DNA from: Asterias amurensis
Taxonomy: Eukaryota > Echinodermata > Asteroidea > Forcipulatida > Asteriidae
NCBI RefSeq assembly: GCF_032118995.1
Contig: NC_092648.1
Coordinates: 22,720,450 to 22,784,449 of the forward strand
Direction: 5' to 3'
Length of the DNA stretch: 64,000 nt
Below, in pieces: positions 55,101 through 64,000 of the stretch. The translations under genes were made by a program, and so were the position numbers. The stretch's first letter is position 1; every line of letters starts with the position of its first letter. The notes under the pieces were generated by a model. It did no database searches and was not told where the DNA came from. It saw only the letters and a program-made list of their open reading frames with translations.

Positions 55101-58100
55101 AGATTGCTATGTGATTGGCTAATAGAAAATGTTCCACACGGATCAGACTGACTAATTTGCAGGGATGAGAAATCTTTTATCTGAATTCAGACTTTTGGTA
55201 ACACAATTTCCAGGTAAAGATGCATACTGCTCTTTGATGTACATCTCTAGTGCTGAGGATGCTATTCCCAGAAGCTATTTGGAGTCTATAACTCCAGGGG
55301 TTATCAAGAGGTGGAAATTTCATCACTTCACCAGACCTCCAAAGATCTGGATCCAAGTTTCAGACTTTTCTGTCAGCTTTGACTCTCACCCCTGAATGTC
55401 TTTCTTAATTTTTTACCCTTGTCAGGGAGGATGAAGACGAAGAAGTAGATGATGAAGAAGATGAGGAGGAGGAAGATGAATATGAAGATGAGGATTCCGA
55501 AGATGAACTTAGAGTAACTGGAGACTCTGCCGTCAGTGATGGAGTGTTCCAACCTCCTGATGAAGGGGTACTTATTTATGATCGACTAATTTGTCAAGTG
55601 GCTAGACTGAGGGACTGGCTATGTCAAGGTTGTGGGTTCGAATCCAGCTAAGCTAACTGCTGATTTTACAATGACTGGAATAGGTATTGCTAAACAGAAA
55701 CAGGTTACCAGTCAAATTTACCTTAATCTTACATTGCTGTGACTGGTGCCCCAATTATTTCTTGCTTAGCAAAGAAATTTGTCAGGCAGTATTTTCTGCT
55801 AAATGTTAACAGTTTTATGAAATTGGGCCCAGGTAGAAGTTAATAAGCAGGACGGGTCTTTTCAGAATTCAGTAGTCTCCTGAATTCTGAAATCTACTCT
55901 GCAGCAGTAGAAAGCAAGACCAAGTTCCCCCCCCCAAAAAAAAAAAAAAATAAAAAAATTAATAAATCTACACAGCCAAGTGACCATTGGTGTTACCACA
56001 AACCGATCATACAAGTCAAAGTCCATTACATGAAAAATGTATAGAAGTCGGAACATCTCTTTTTGCATCGCAAAGTGTTAAATATGAGTAAACAAACATT
56101 TATGATGTTAAATTAACACACTTTAGTCTCATTTTTGAAAAAAGTTCTGATTAAGACTGATTTGAGTAAATATTTTTTTTTTGTAGATGGAGAGGTTCGA
56201 GGCTGTTTGCGACTTCAATCCGGAGCAAACTGAAGATCTTGGCTTTAGATGTGGTGACATCGTCACTGTCCTGAACGAAAGGTATGTAAATGAGGAGGAC
56301 AGTTTGCTAAACAGTCAAATGACTAAATCAACAAGACAGTGAAAATGTCCAAGTGAAACTAAAATATTTGTAAGTGTTTTTGTAACACACTTACCAATTG
56401 CATATAATATGAAAGTTGTTTTCTAACTAATCATAAAGATGACGTAGGGTTGACAAAGGGGATAAAAAAACAACCTTGTTGTGGCGTTGCCGTCTACTGA
56501 TGTGTGATAAACATTGTATGGCCAGTGCTTTCTCGTCTTAGGCCGTGTCCGAAATGGCGACTTCAGCTACAGCTACGGCTAGATCGCGCGCGTCTGCTAT
56601 TCTTCAACACTGGTAGACGTGCTGATCTAGACGTAGCTGTAGCCAAAGTCGTCGTCGTTTCGGACTCGGCCTTATAGTCTGAAAAACAAACCCATTCAAG
56701 AGCTGCAAGCGCTGCCTCGCTCTGCAAAAAGTACCTTGGAAAAAAACTCATTCTTTCCATACTCTGATAAACAATTCTTTTTCTTTAAAGTTGAATGTAG
56801 TTCTCAATTTCCCCTGATTGCAAGATGCAATAGTTGGCAGCTCTGGTATACCACCATACTGCATTGTTTTTTTTCTTTTAGTACAAAATTGTAAGTTTTG
56901 TGTTTTATCATGTATAAATGGAAAGAACAAATGCCAGCTTCTATAACTTGATTTAGAAAATGAACCTAGTACTGTTCTTATACCTAATATTACTCCCAGA
57001 GTTATCGTGAGATCATTGAGCAGTTTGTGTTTTTTGTTTTATTCAGGGAGGATGGATGGTGGATGGCTGAGGATGAAGAGGGAAATCGTGGTCTGGTACC
57101 CAGTACCTATCTCAAGGTATATCATAGTCCATGTTTGAATAGGCAGCTATGGCTAATCCATAGAGTTATATATAAGAACTAGAGGGCGCACTGGCCTATA
57201 TACGCGCTCCGGCATGCGCGCAGGCGGCCATTTTCTAAGTTGACAAAACTGGCATCTCACAGCATGTGTTTGTGCGGCCATTTTGTAAGTTGAACAAACA
57301 GCATCATGTGAGCGTTCAATAAAAAAACAACTCAAACTTGTATTTCATATTCAACGCACGTGCAGAATGATGCGCTTGTCATCTTGCAGTCCCGTGGCGT
57401 TTGTGCACGAAGCATCACTCGTGCGCCCTCTAGTTCTTATATATAACTCTATGAGCTAATCCAACGTATGATCAAGCCCAGTCTTATGGTTCTTTCTACC
57501 GCATCATTCTGTGCTTGCGATCAACATTCTTCGCTTATAGGGCAAGAGCTGAATTTTTTGCGCTAGCTATGTAAGCGGAAAATGGCACAACGGTACCAGG
57601 AATTGCTCTTCTGAAAATTGCTATACCAAAGCTTACCATTCGACATAGCAGACGTCTGTATAGTCTGGGGAATGCAAATAAAATTATGACTAGACAAATC
57701 ATTGTATCAGACATTATTTAAATCTAACTTGCAAATGGCTTTAATGACTGTATTTTGCATTTGTCTTCACTCAGTTGAAAAAAGACTACAGTGATCACAG
57801 AGATCTCCAGTCTCCTGAGCATGGAAGTAAGTACCAAAAATTCTTTATCGCAACAGGGTTTACATACGGAAGGTAAAATAATCTTCAAGCATTTGTAAGA
57901 GGCAAGACTTCTTTGATAAGTAATCTAGACATTGGCAAAAAATAAATTTCTGTCGTCTATTGTTCCAAAGAAGTGTACATTGTATGACTGCATGAAGGGA
58001 AACATTACACAAACAGAAACTAAACAAAAATACATTCCAGACATAACAATGCTTGTACTCAATGAGGAAATTGAACATTGTTTATTTCGTTTCTCGTCAA

Positions 58101-61100
58101 TTTTGACAGATCAAGATCATGGGCAAGGAGCCCGTCGGAAATCGTGAGTATTTGGTAAAAGCTGTTTGGTCATCTGCACTGGGATGTTACAAAATATCTG
58201 TAAATTCTGTATTGATTTTTTGCTCCATTACTTGAGCAGGTTTTACTTGTGCACCTACTGCAGTATTTGTACAAACATTTTACCCCAGAATGAGGTGACC
58301 GAGTTTATTCATTTTCTATTTGTTGGACATTTCTACATTGTCCAATGGGAGACTTTGGAACGCTACGTGGCAGCAGACCTACCTGGTAAATTGTCATTGT
58401 TTACTTAGTTCTGAGCATGCGCGCATTACCGAGAACAATGGATTTTACCTGGTAAGTCTGCTGCCACCAAGCGTCCCGAAAGACTGAATAATGTGATAAT
58501 ACATGATAGTGATATTCATTTCTGTATTCATCACAGTGGGACTGAGCTCTGGAAGGGATTGAAGAAAGCAATGACAGAGGTAAGCACAGATTTAGATGAA
58601 GGTGATGGTTTGTGATATAAACCTTATACTGTTTTCCCAGCCTGTATGTTAAAGAGAGGCTCTGAGGTCAAGTTGAGTTTTGTGATACAATCATTTACCA
58701 TTAGATAGAGTCTATAACCTCAGTTACATGTCTCTAACCTCACGTTAAAATGGTGTAAAATATCATTCTATTTGATACTCTTTCAAAGCGAGATTTTAAG
58801 TGTCTTTTGGAGATGGGTAGTCAAGTAACACATGCAACACACAAATGTTACCCTATCGCATTGGATTAGTGAGGAAGTGCCTTAGTCAATAACCCTAGAG
58901 AGTTTTGTGAGCTTTAGCTTTAAAGGCGCATATCATTTGGTTCATTTTCTTGCTTCCTTTTATCTTTTCAGACGAGCGTAACAGATGTATTGACAGCCAT
59001 GGGAGCAATTCCTTCAGGGTTTAGGCCCTCACTGACTGCCAGACTTCTCAAAGAGGGTGAGGATCGTGTGTCAAAGTTTCTATTTCTACCATATTAGATG
59101 GATGAAATCATGAAGTGACGTAAAGTAGAAATGCCGCTTAAAGTATTGCTGACACACAATTTACATTTGCCTTTAATATGCGATGCACACTATGCTAAAA
59201 TGTGAACAACTTAAAAAATGAAGTGACACAAATTTGGTGTGTGATGGGTTCATGTGCGTTGACCTTCAGGTTTCCATACTGTATGTAATGTTGTAATACA
59301 TTGAAATGTGCCACTTTGTGATAATGGAAATTTTTATTTTATTTTATTTTTTAAATATTTTTTTTTTTGGGGGGGGGGTCTATAGGATTCACAAACTGAC
59401 ACACACCTTCCTTCTTTTAATGTTCATTAATTTAGAATGTAAAAAAAATCAGTCAGAAACAGTATATTTATCAAGTTCAAAGCATCAAGTGCCCACAATG
59501 AGAAAACAGGTTGAAAACACCTTGATATTTGGAAGGCCAGGTGCTTAAAAAAACGTTCAAATTCAGGCGATATTTTCTTCAATCACTCACTTTTAATAGT
59601 ACCTATGTGCATGTTACTTTATGGCGTCAGTGACAAGTTGTAACAGATCCCGGTGCAGTGAAACAAAATATTAATGAGTCAATAGTTACGTTCAGTAATT
59701 CTTTTGTTTGGTTTCTATGACAACAGATCAGTACACCTTGAGTAACATCTTAAAGCCTCGGCTGAGCCCCTCTAGTCTTGCCTTCAAAGATCTCTTCTGG
59801 AATCCTCAAGAAAATCAGGTGAGCCCAGCAAAGCCTCATCTTTTCACACAACTACTGGGTTTTTTGTTGTTGTTTTTTTATAAATTGTAAACAAAACTCT
59901 AGACGTCACTGCAGTGGAGGGAAAAACTAAGAAGTTTTATTTCTTATTTCATCAGATAAGAGCCCGCTCTGTACGCGTCCAGAAGATGTTTTCAGTTATG
60001 ATGATCAAGAACATGCCACAAGTTGGAGCAGGTTAGTGACTGCCCTTGGGTCGATTTCAAAAACATAGCCATAACTTAGGACTGGTCATAGGAGTTATCA
60101 GATACTTAAGGCTAGTCCTAAGTTAGGACGAGTTATGAGACAAGTCTTAACTCTTTGTGAAATACACCGTGGGTCATTTAGAGATAGTTTTACATAATGC
60201 TCATGGGCCCAATTTCATAAAGCCGGTTTGTGAAAAACTTGCTAAGCCAGGCAAGTCTTGCTGAACAGATTCTGGTTACCAGCCAAAATTCCATAAAGTT
60301 TGCATTGTTTGCAACTGGTGCCCCTGAATGTTTTGCTTGGCACAAAAATTTGCTGATGAGCAGTATTTTCTGCGTAACAGCTTTATGAATTTAGGCCCAG
60401 GTCCATGTATTAGTCTACAGATGCAGAGCTGCCAACTCGCCCTTTTTCTGCAGAAAGCTTCTGGAAAATAACCCAATTTGTCCACCGATGTGTGTTAGCA
60501 CTGTATACTCAGTACTTTCCTGAGTCCTGAGAAAATATCACAGGCATGTTACTCGGGTGGGATTCGAACCCACGACCCTTGCAATTCTAGAGCAGTGTCT
60601 TACCAACTAGACTACCGAGGTTGCCCGGCAGCTAGAGGCAGTTCGAATCCTATGTTTTGGCAGCGGGTACCGCAACGATATAATAGATGTTAAATTTGCA
60701 TCGGGGATAAAGAATATTAATTTTAAAATATTTAAAAGAATATTAATTTTTTTTTTTTTTTAACATCTATTACAATTTGTCCATGTTCCGAGGATCAAAT
60801 TTGACAATCTCCCCGATTAGGGGCAACGTTTTCCCTATCATTATAAATGTAGTTTTAAATATGTCCCTGACTGTTGCACAAAAAACTCCCTGATTGCAAG
60901 ATGCTAATGCTGACAGCTCTGCAGATGTCTGACAAAAAGTGTCTTGTTGCACAGTTTTGAGGATCACTTTTGGGAAGGAAAAGGAAATTTTATGTATAAT
61001 TGTTCTAGGTTTGAACACACTGAGAACTTTCGTGAATTCTGTTCATTTTCATTACACAATGATACTTACTTCAGTTTGGGTCTGAACTAAGAAAGAATAG

Positions 61101-63993
61101 TTTTTAGGTTTGAACAACGAAAAATTTACTAATAGGGAGACCAACAAACGTAGGGCTAGACAGCTCTGTTGGTAGAGCATCGGTAAGTTAATCTTGAGGT
61201 TGTTGGTTTAAGTCCCGCTCCAGTCAATTTATCTTTGTTAAAACACAAGCTTTTACAAATTTACCCAGTCAGTTTCCCTTGTGGTTTATTACTTAGTACT
61301 TAAGTTTGATCGCAAAATTTGCAATTAATGTTTTTTTAATTTGTGTCTTTGTAATTATGCAGGTCTTGAGGCAAAGAACAGGCATATCAGAGTAGCAGTG
61401 TTTGATGGTGAAAAGGTGAAACAAAGCTAGATTTTTACAACACATGGTTTCATTTTATGGAGCTCCCAACCCTACATGGGCTGAATGACCAACTGATGAC
61501 TATGACAGTAGTTAATGATAGTGATGACGAGGACAGCAAAGATGACGACAATTGTTTTTCACTGCTTTTCATTCCAACTTCTTCTAGTAGCTGTCTGTTT
61601 TGCAGTTTTTGCTGTTCTTTTGTAGAATTATATTTTTCAAATTATTCTTTACAGGTCCTGAGTAACATTCATACAGTTCAAGCAACGTACGTTGAGTCGG
61701 ACCCCAAAACTTGGAGGTTCTCCCCAAAGGTAAAGCACCAAGCAGTGCCCTCAGTCTTGACAATGTTAAAGCACTCGGACAACTTAAGTAATTGTCAAAG
61801 ACCGATATCCACAATCTGACCAAATGTATACATGTCATAACAAACATGTGTGAAAGTAATTGTGCAAAGGAGTCACAAGAAACTAATGGATTTCCCTGCA
61901 TGTTGGCTAGCATGTTAATTACACTCGATATAAATTTCTATACATTTTATTGTTGAATTCTGTGGCATCCATCTCTTCATAATTATACTCGTTGTTATTT
62001 GTTTCAAGTATGATTAATTGTTATTGTCAACACGAAAAATAAATGTGCATTGAATTAAATTGGATGAAAAAACACAACTTTCAATTATGTTTTCCCTGTT
62101 TTTTGCAACAGGATTTGGACTTGTGAGATCAAAACTTATTGTTTTCCTCATTTCTCAAAAACTGTATAGCAAAAGTATTTCAAGGGAAGTTTTCCCACTA
62201 TGTCCATCTTTATACATGTATCTTATAATAAGTTCTCTTCAAATCTGTGAACATTTATATTTTAAAACTTACCATTGATCTGGACACCCTTTATGGTTTG
62301 AAATGATCTGCTCCCCAATTAATTTTTAAACTATGCGTAGAAATTGAACCAGAGTTTTATTTTATTTTATTTTCTGGTTCTCCTTGTGTTACTCTGCCAA
62401 TTTCATTGAACTGCTTAAGCACAGAAAAGTGCTAAGCACAGCAAAATTATGCTCACCAGAATAAGGTTACCAGCTAAAATACCATGGCATATCACCATCT
62501 TGGACTGGTATTCTGCTAAGATTTGCTTAGGATAAAATTGCTAAGCAAAATTGTCTGCTTAACCAGCGCTATGAAATTGGGCCCTGCTCATGAAAGCAAC
62601 AAAGGAACTGAAAATCATGTATTGTTTCTTTCATCGTTTAGATGACAGGAATGCTGCCTAGTGCACTGGATGGGGATTGCTTCGTACGTACTACCCATAC
62701 ACAGGAAAACATTGGTAAGATACCTATTGCTGGAAGTTAAGTCATTTATCTTTATTGGATAGAGTGCAGAAGCATATTGTTAATCTTGTGTGTGAAGGGT
62801 TGGGATCAACGTTTTAACCTATTTCCCTCAATATGTCTGCAGCCAGCCTCTTTGTTTTCAACAGAAATTTTCATGGTGAATGTGACACCAGTGTGTCTGA
62901 CCATGGAGGAAGGAATAGAAGGAGCTCGAACGAAGGGACTTCAAAAGTCGAACCTGCGGTACCGCGGTCATTTAACAACACCTCGTAATCACCGACATAC
63001 CTTATACAGACAATGGGCGAACTGGCGTATGTGAGTTTGCGCGTGCGCACTTGGTTCTTCACTCAACCATGGTGTCGTATGTCGTATGGATATTATACAG
63101 AAAAACAACTTTTTTGAGACCTGATAAAAATTGTGTACACTTGTGCTCACCAAATCGAAAAATACAATTGAATACCAACCACCCTCGTGTGCTAATACCC
63201 AAATTTTGAACCACCGCTAGTGACCGGAAAGTAAAAAAAAGGAAAAAATATGCCATGATGTTTCAGTGAAACACCACAAACGGTAAATGAAAACGTGTAT
63301 ATTCACAATTCTTGTCTCAAATGATTCAACTTTACACGAAGGCAACGGTGCAGAGCGGCGGTACCGCACGTTCTGTACAAAGAAATCTAATCCTGCTCGT
63401 TAATCGGCCGTCCAGCTGGAGGTCTCCTATCTTTTTCCACTGGTTAGACGGGGGCATTGTCAGGGTATTCTTTTGTTACTCTGCGGTTTTGCGGGTCGTT
63501 CGAGCTCCTTCTATTCCTTCCTCCATGGTCTGACCTGGTTTCTCATATCAGGGTGTTTGAGCGTGAAGCCAGTCTTTCTGCTTGTTCTCACCCATACCAT
63601 CCCATACACTCTCGCTTTGTTGAGATGTAGAATAAAGAGCTATTCCGTACTACATCTCTTTGGAACTCCTAGCCTGGTTCATGTTTCCCTCCATCCTACA
63701 ATCTAGACTGTTTTAAGAGGAATATCAACTCCTATCTTCAGTTTGGGGCAAACTTGCAAAACAAAACAAAGTCCTTGGGCGTAGCCGTTCATTTCCGCAG
63801 GTTCATTTCCGCAATTGCACTGGAAACCTTCCTAAATTTATCAGAAAGAATACACCAATAAACACCAAGCAACCGAGCATGATTTAAGGAAACTGATATC
63901 GAGCGCTCCTGTACTGTAGGTACCCTGTAATTCTTTCAATTTATTTCTGCTACAGGACTGCTGTTTGAGTGCTGCCTTACCTACCTACGAACG
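46116..63993 (+). CDS. NPHP1: Nephrocystin-1, N-terminal to central part (continues past window)
   Basis: Adaptor of the ciliary transition zone and cell junctions. Twenty exons: 46116-46175, 47389-47477, 47927-47987, 48984-49058, 49721-49782, 51090-51803, 54381-54650, 55426-55567, 56187-56281, 57047-57116, 57775-57826, 58110-58143, 58537-58579, 58972-59056, 59727-59818, 59956-60031, 61363-61415, 61655-61729, 62642-62714, 63956-63993; 753 codons so far, phases joining. In order: a coiled coil ([15 protein letters not shown]...[15 protein letters not shown]), a very long Glu/Asp/Lys-rich region (exons 6-8, about 375 residues), an SH3 domain split by an intron ([14 protein letters not shown]...[22 protein letters not shown]), then the nephrocystin homology region ([58 protein letters not shown]). 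Human NPHP1 is about 730 aa in all, so this protein is much longer. The exon 1 donor (GAG|GTTCGA) is weak, making exon 1 the least certain. Confidence 0.94.
46880..47205 (-). repeat. tRNA-derived SINE (family S4) in NPHP1 intron 1
   Basis: On the minus strand, a tRNA-like head with GGTTGGCTTAAGTGCGTAAA (A-box region) and CCGGTTCGATTCCCGGTC (good B-box). A body ending in poly(ATT/AAT) near 46861-46880 follows. Confidence 0.75.
48718..48866. repeat. Family F-like palindrome in NPHP1 intron 3
   Basis: The ends are CGATTTCACAAAGAGCTA and TTACTTTGTGAAATCGAGCC, with a different interior (GATTGATCGTAACTGC) shared with 52111-52258. Confidence 0.65.
49834..50212 (-). repeat. Family A MITE, inverted copy in NPHP1 intron 5
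   Basis: The only minus-oriented copy. TTAA borders, ends TTAAAGACACTGGACACTAT and GTGTCCACTGCCTTTAA. It begins about 50 bp after exon 5. Confidence 0.9.
50925..51030. repeat. Foldback fragment before NPHP1 exon 6
   Basis: Complementary blocks AGAGTTAATTGCCTGA / TCAGGTCATTAACT and GCAGAGTTTTTCTC / GAGGAAAGACTCTG around GGGTCTTCG. It lies 60 bp before a coding exon. Confidence 0.5.
51804..54380. other. NPHP1 intron 6 contents
   Basis: This long intron holds a family F-like palindrome at 52111-52258. It has a partly palindromic CpG-rich repeat at about 52430-52650 (GGCCTCAGGTCGACC, ATCACGTCGTAC, ATCATCGTAGTTACGCCCAGG). An S1 SINE fragment lies at about 52998-53115. I recognise no gene. Confidence 0.55.
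54672..54863. repeat. Family C element in NPHP1 intron 7
   Basis: The ends are GGCCCCAATTTCATAGGG and CTCTATGAAATTGGGTC, with TTCTGCTGAGCAAAA and ATTCTGGTCAGCAGA internal pairing. It starts 21 bp after the splice donor. Confidence 0.7.
55738..55832. repeat. Family C half-element
   Basis: Right half only, from ACTGGTGCCCCAATTATT to TTATGAAATTGGGCCCAGG. It lies in NPHP1 intron 8. Confidence 0.55.
56539..56674. repeat. GC-rich palindromic element in NPHP1 intron 9
   Basis: 136 bp with ends TAGGCCGTGTCCGAAA and TTTCGGACTCGGCCTTA and internal AGCTACAGCTACGGCTAGAT / ATCTAGACGTAGCTGTAGCC pairing. It is strikingly GC-rich for this window. Confidence 0.65.
57159..57453. repeat. TIR element with probable 8-bp target duplication
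   Basis: A perfect 33-bp inverted repeat (57159-57191 and 57421-57453; core AGAACTAGAGGGCGCAC). It is flanked by GGCTAATC (57151-57158) and AGCTAATC (57454-57461), a 7/8 match. An 8-bp duplication is typical of hAT-type elements. It lies in NPHP1 intron 10. Confidence 0.75.
58348..58486. repeat. Family I TIR element, second copy
   Basis: GGGAGACTTTGGAACGC at the left and GCGTCCCGAAAGACT at the right, with GGCAGCAGAC / GTCTGCTGCC inside. Related to 34026-34146. It lies in NPHP1 intron 12. Confidence 0.65.
60050..60170. repeat. Family F palindrome in NPHP1 intron 16
   Basis: Related to 27701-27856 (ACTTAGGACTGGTCATAGG, CTAAGTTAGGACGAGTTATG), with one end decayed. Confidence 0.6.
60204..60402. 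repeat. Family C element, near full-length
   Basis: GGGCCCAATTTCATAAAG at the left, GCTTTATGAATTTAGGCCC at the right; the interior matches the other C copies. Confidence 0.7.
60478..60712 (-). repeat. tRNA-derived SINE (family S1), full-length
   Basis: On the minus strand the head has TAGTCTAGTTGGTAAGACAC (A-box) and GGGTTCGAATCCCACCCGAG (perfect B-box), so it looks transcriptionally competent for RNA polymerase III. It is nearly identical to 43558-43808. It lies in NPHP1 intron 16. Confidence 0.8.
61150..61320 (+). repeat. tRNA-like SINE (family S3)
   Basis: CTCTGTTGGTAGAGCATCGG (A-box region) and GTTGGTTTAAGTCCCGCTCC (degraded B-box), followed by the TTACCCAGTCAGTTTCCCTTG tail also seen at 41790. 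It ends about 45 bp before NPHP1 exon 17. Confidence 0.6.
62080..62280 (+). repeat. Family E-like diverged fragment
   Basis: Shares TTTCTCAAAAACTGTA and CCACTATG(T)CCATCTTTATA-type blocks with the right half of 32456-32800. It lies in NPHP1 intron 18. Confidence 0.4.
62396..62585. repeat. Family C element in NPHP1 intron 18
   Basis: CAATTTCATTGAACTGCTTAAGCA at the left keeps an intact TTAA site; the right end is GCGCTATGAAATTGGGCCC. It shows the uninterrupted form of the target used by the family B insertion at 22228. Confidence 0.7.
62899..63530. repeat. 632-bp segment bounded by a perfect 35-bp inverted repeat
   Basis: The inverted repeat occupies 62899-62933 and 63496-63530 (core AGGAATAGAAGGAGCTCG). 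Inside are further palindromic GCGGTACCGC motifs near 62960 and 63360 and a CpG-rich CGCGTGCGCAC patch. No long reading frame. It is the only copy in the window, in NPHP1 intron 19. Confidence 0.7.
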
Positions 63994-64000
63994 GTAAGTC

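Overview
This is a window of animal nuclear genome. It holds intron-rich, low-GC genes with GT/AG splice sites, long repeat-filled introns, tRNA-derived SINEs and many short palindromic DNA transposons. All recognised genes are conserved metazoan genes. A secreted C-type lectin with a PAN-like tail, plus the style of the mobile elements, suggests an echinoderm, probably a sea star. That taxonomic guess is inference; no marker gene in the window proves it.

Layout. Positions 1-5940: a decayed tandem array of secreted lectin genes on the minus strand, with one intact copy, one frameshifted copy and flank relics. Positions 6569-17526 (+): the C-terminal 667 residues of CEBPZ/Noc1 (ribosome biogenesis) in 15 exons; its N-terminal half was not found in the window. 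Positions 20864-28083 (-): complete MRPS5 (mitochondrial ribosomal protein uS5m), 9 exons, 400 aa. Positions 28211-37861 (+): complete PSMC6/RPT4 (26S proteasome ATPase), 12 exons, 389 aa. Positions 40591-45888 (-): complete PSMD8/RPN12 (26S proteasome lid), 7 exons, 265 aa. Positions 46116-63993 (+): NPHP1 (nephrocystin-1, ciliary transition zone), first 20 exons, 753 codons, continuing past the right edge.

The genes alternate in strand. MRPS5/PSMC6 and PSMD8/NPHP1 are head-to-head pairs with only 127 and 227 bp between start codons, so each pair probably shares a bidirectional promoter. CEBPZ/MRPS5 and PSMC6/PSMD8 are tail-to-tail. Two subunits of the same proteasome regulatory particle are therefore neighbours. 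I derived exon boundaries by reading GT/AG sites and checking that phases join across every intron; the four genes with a visible start join without a phase conflict.

Introns and spacers are dominated by mobile elements. At least five families of short terminal-inverted-repeat elements end in TTAA; others are a TA-flanked element, an element with a near-perfect 8-bp target duplication, several full palindromes and about four tRNA-derived SINE families. The most striking arrangement is a pair of nearly identical ~390-bp palindromes in opposite orientation flanking exon 9 of PSMC6. I saw no CRISPR array, bacterial operon, rRNA gene or convincing functional tRNA gene.
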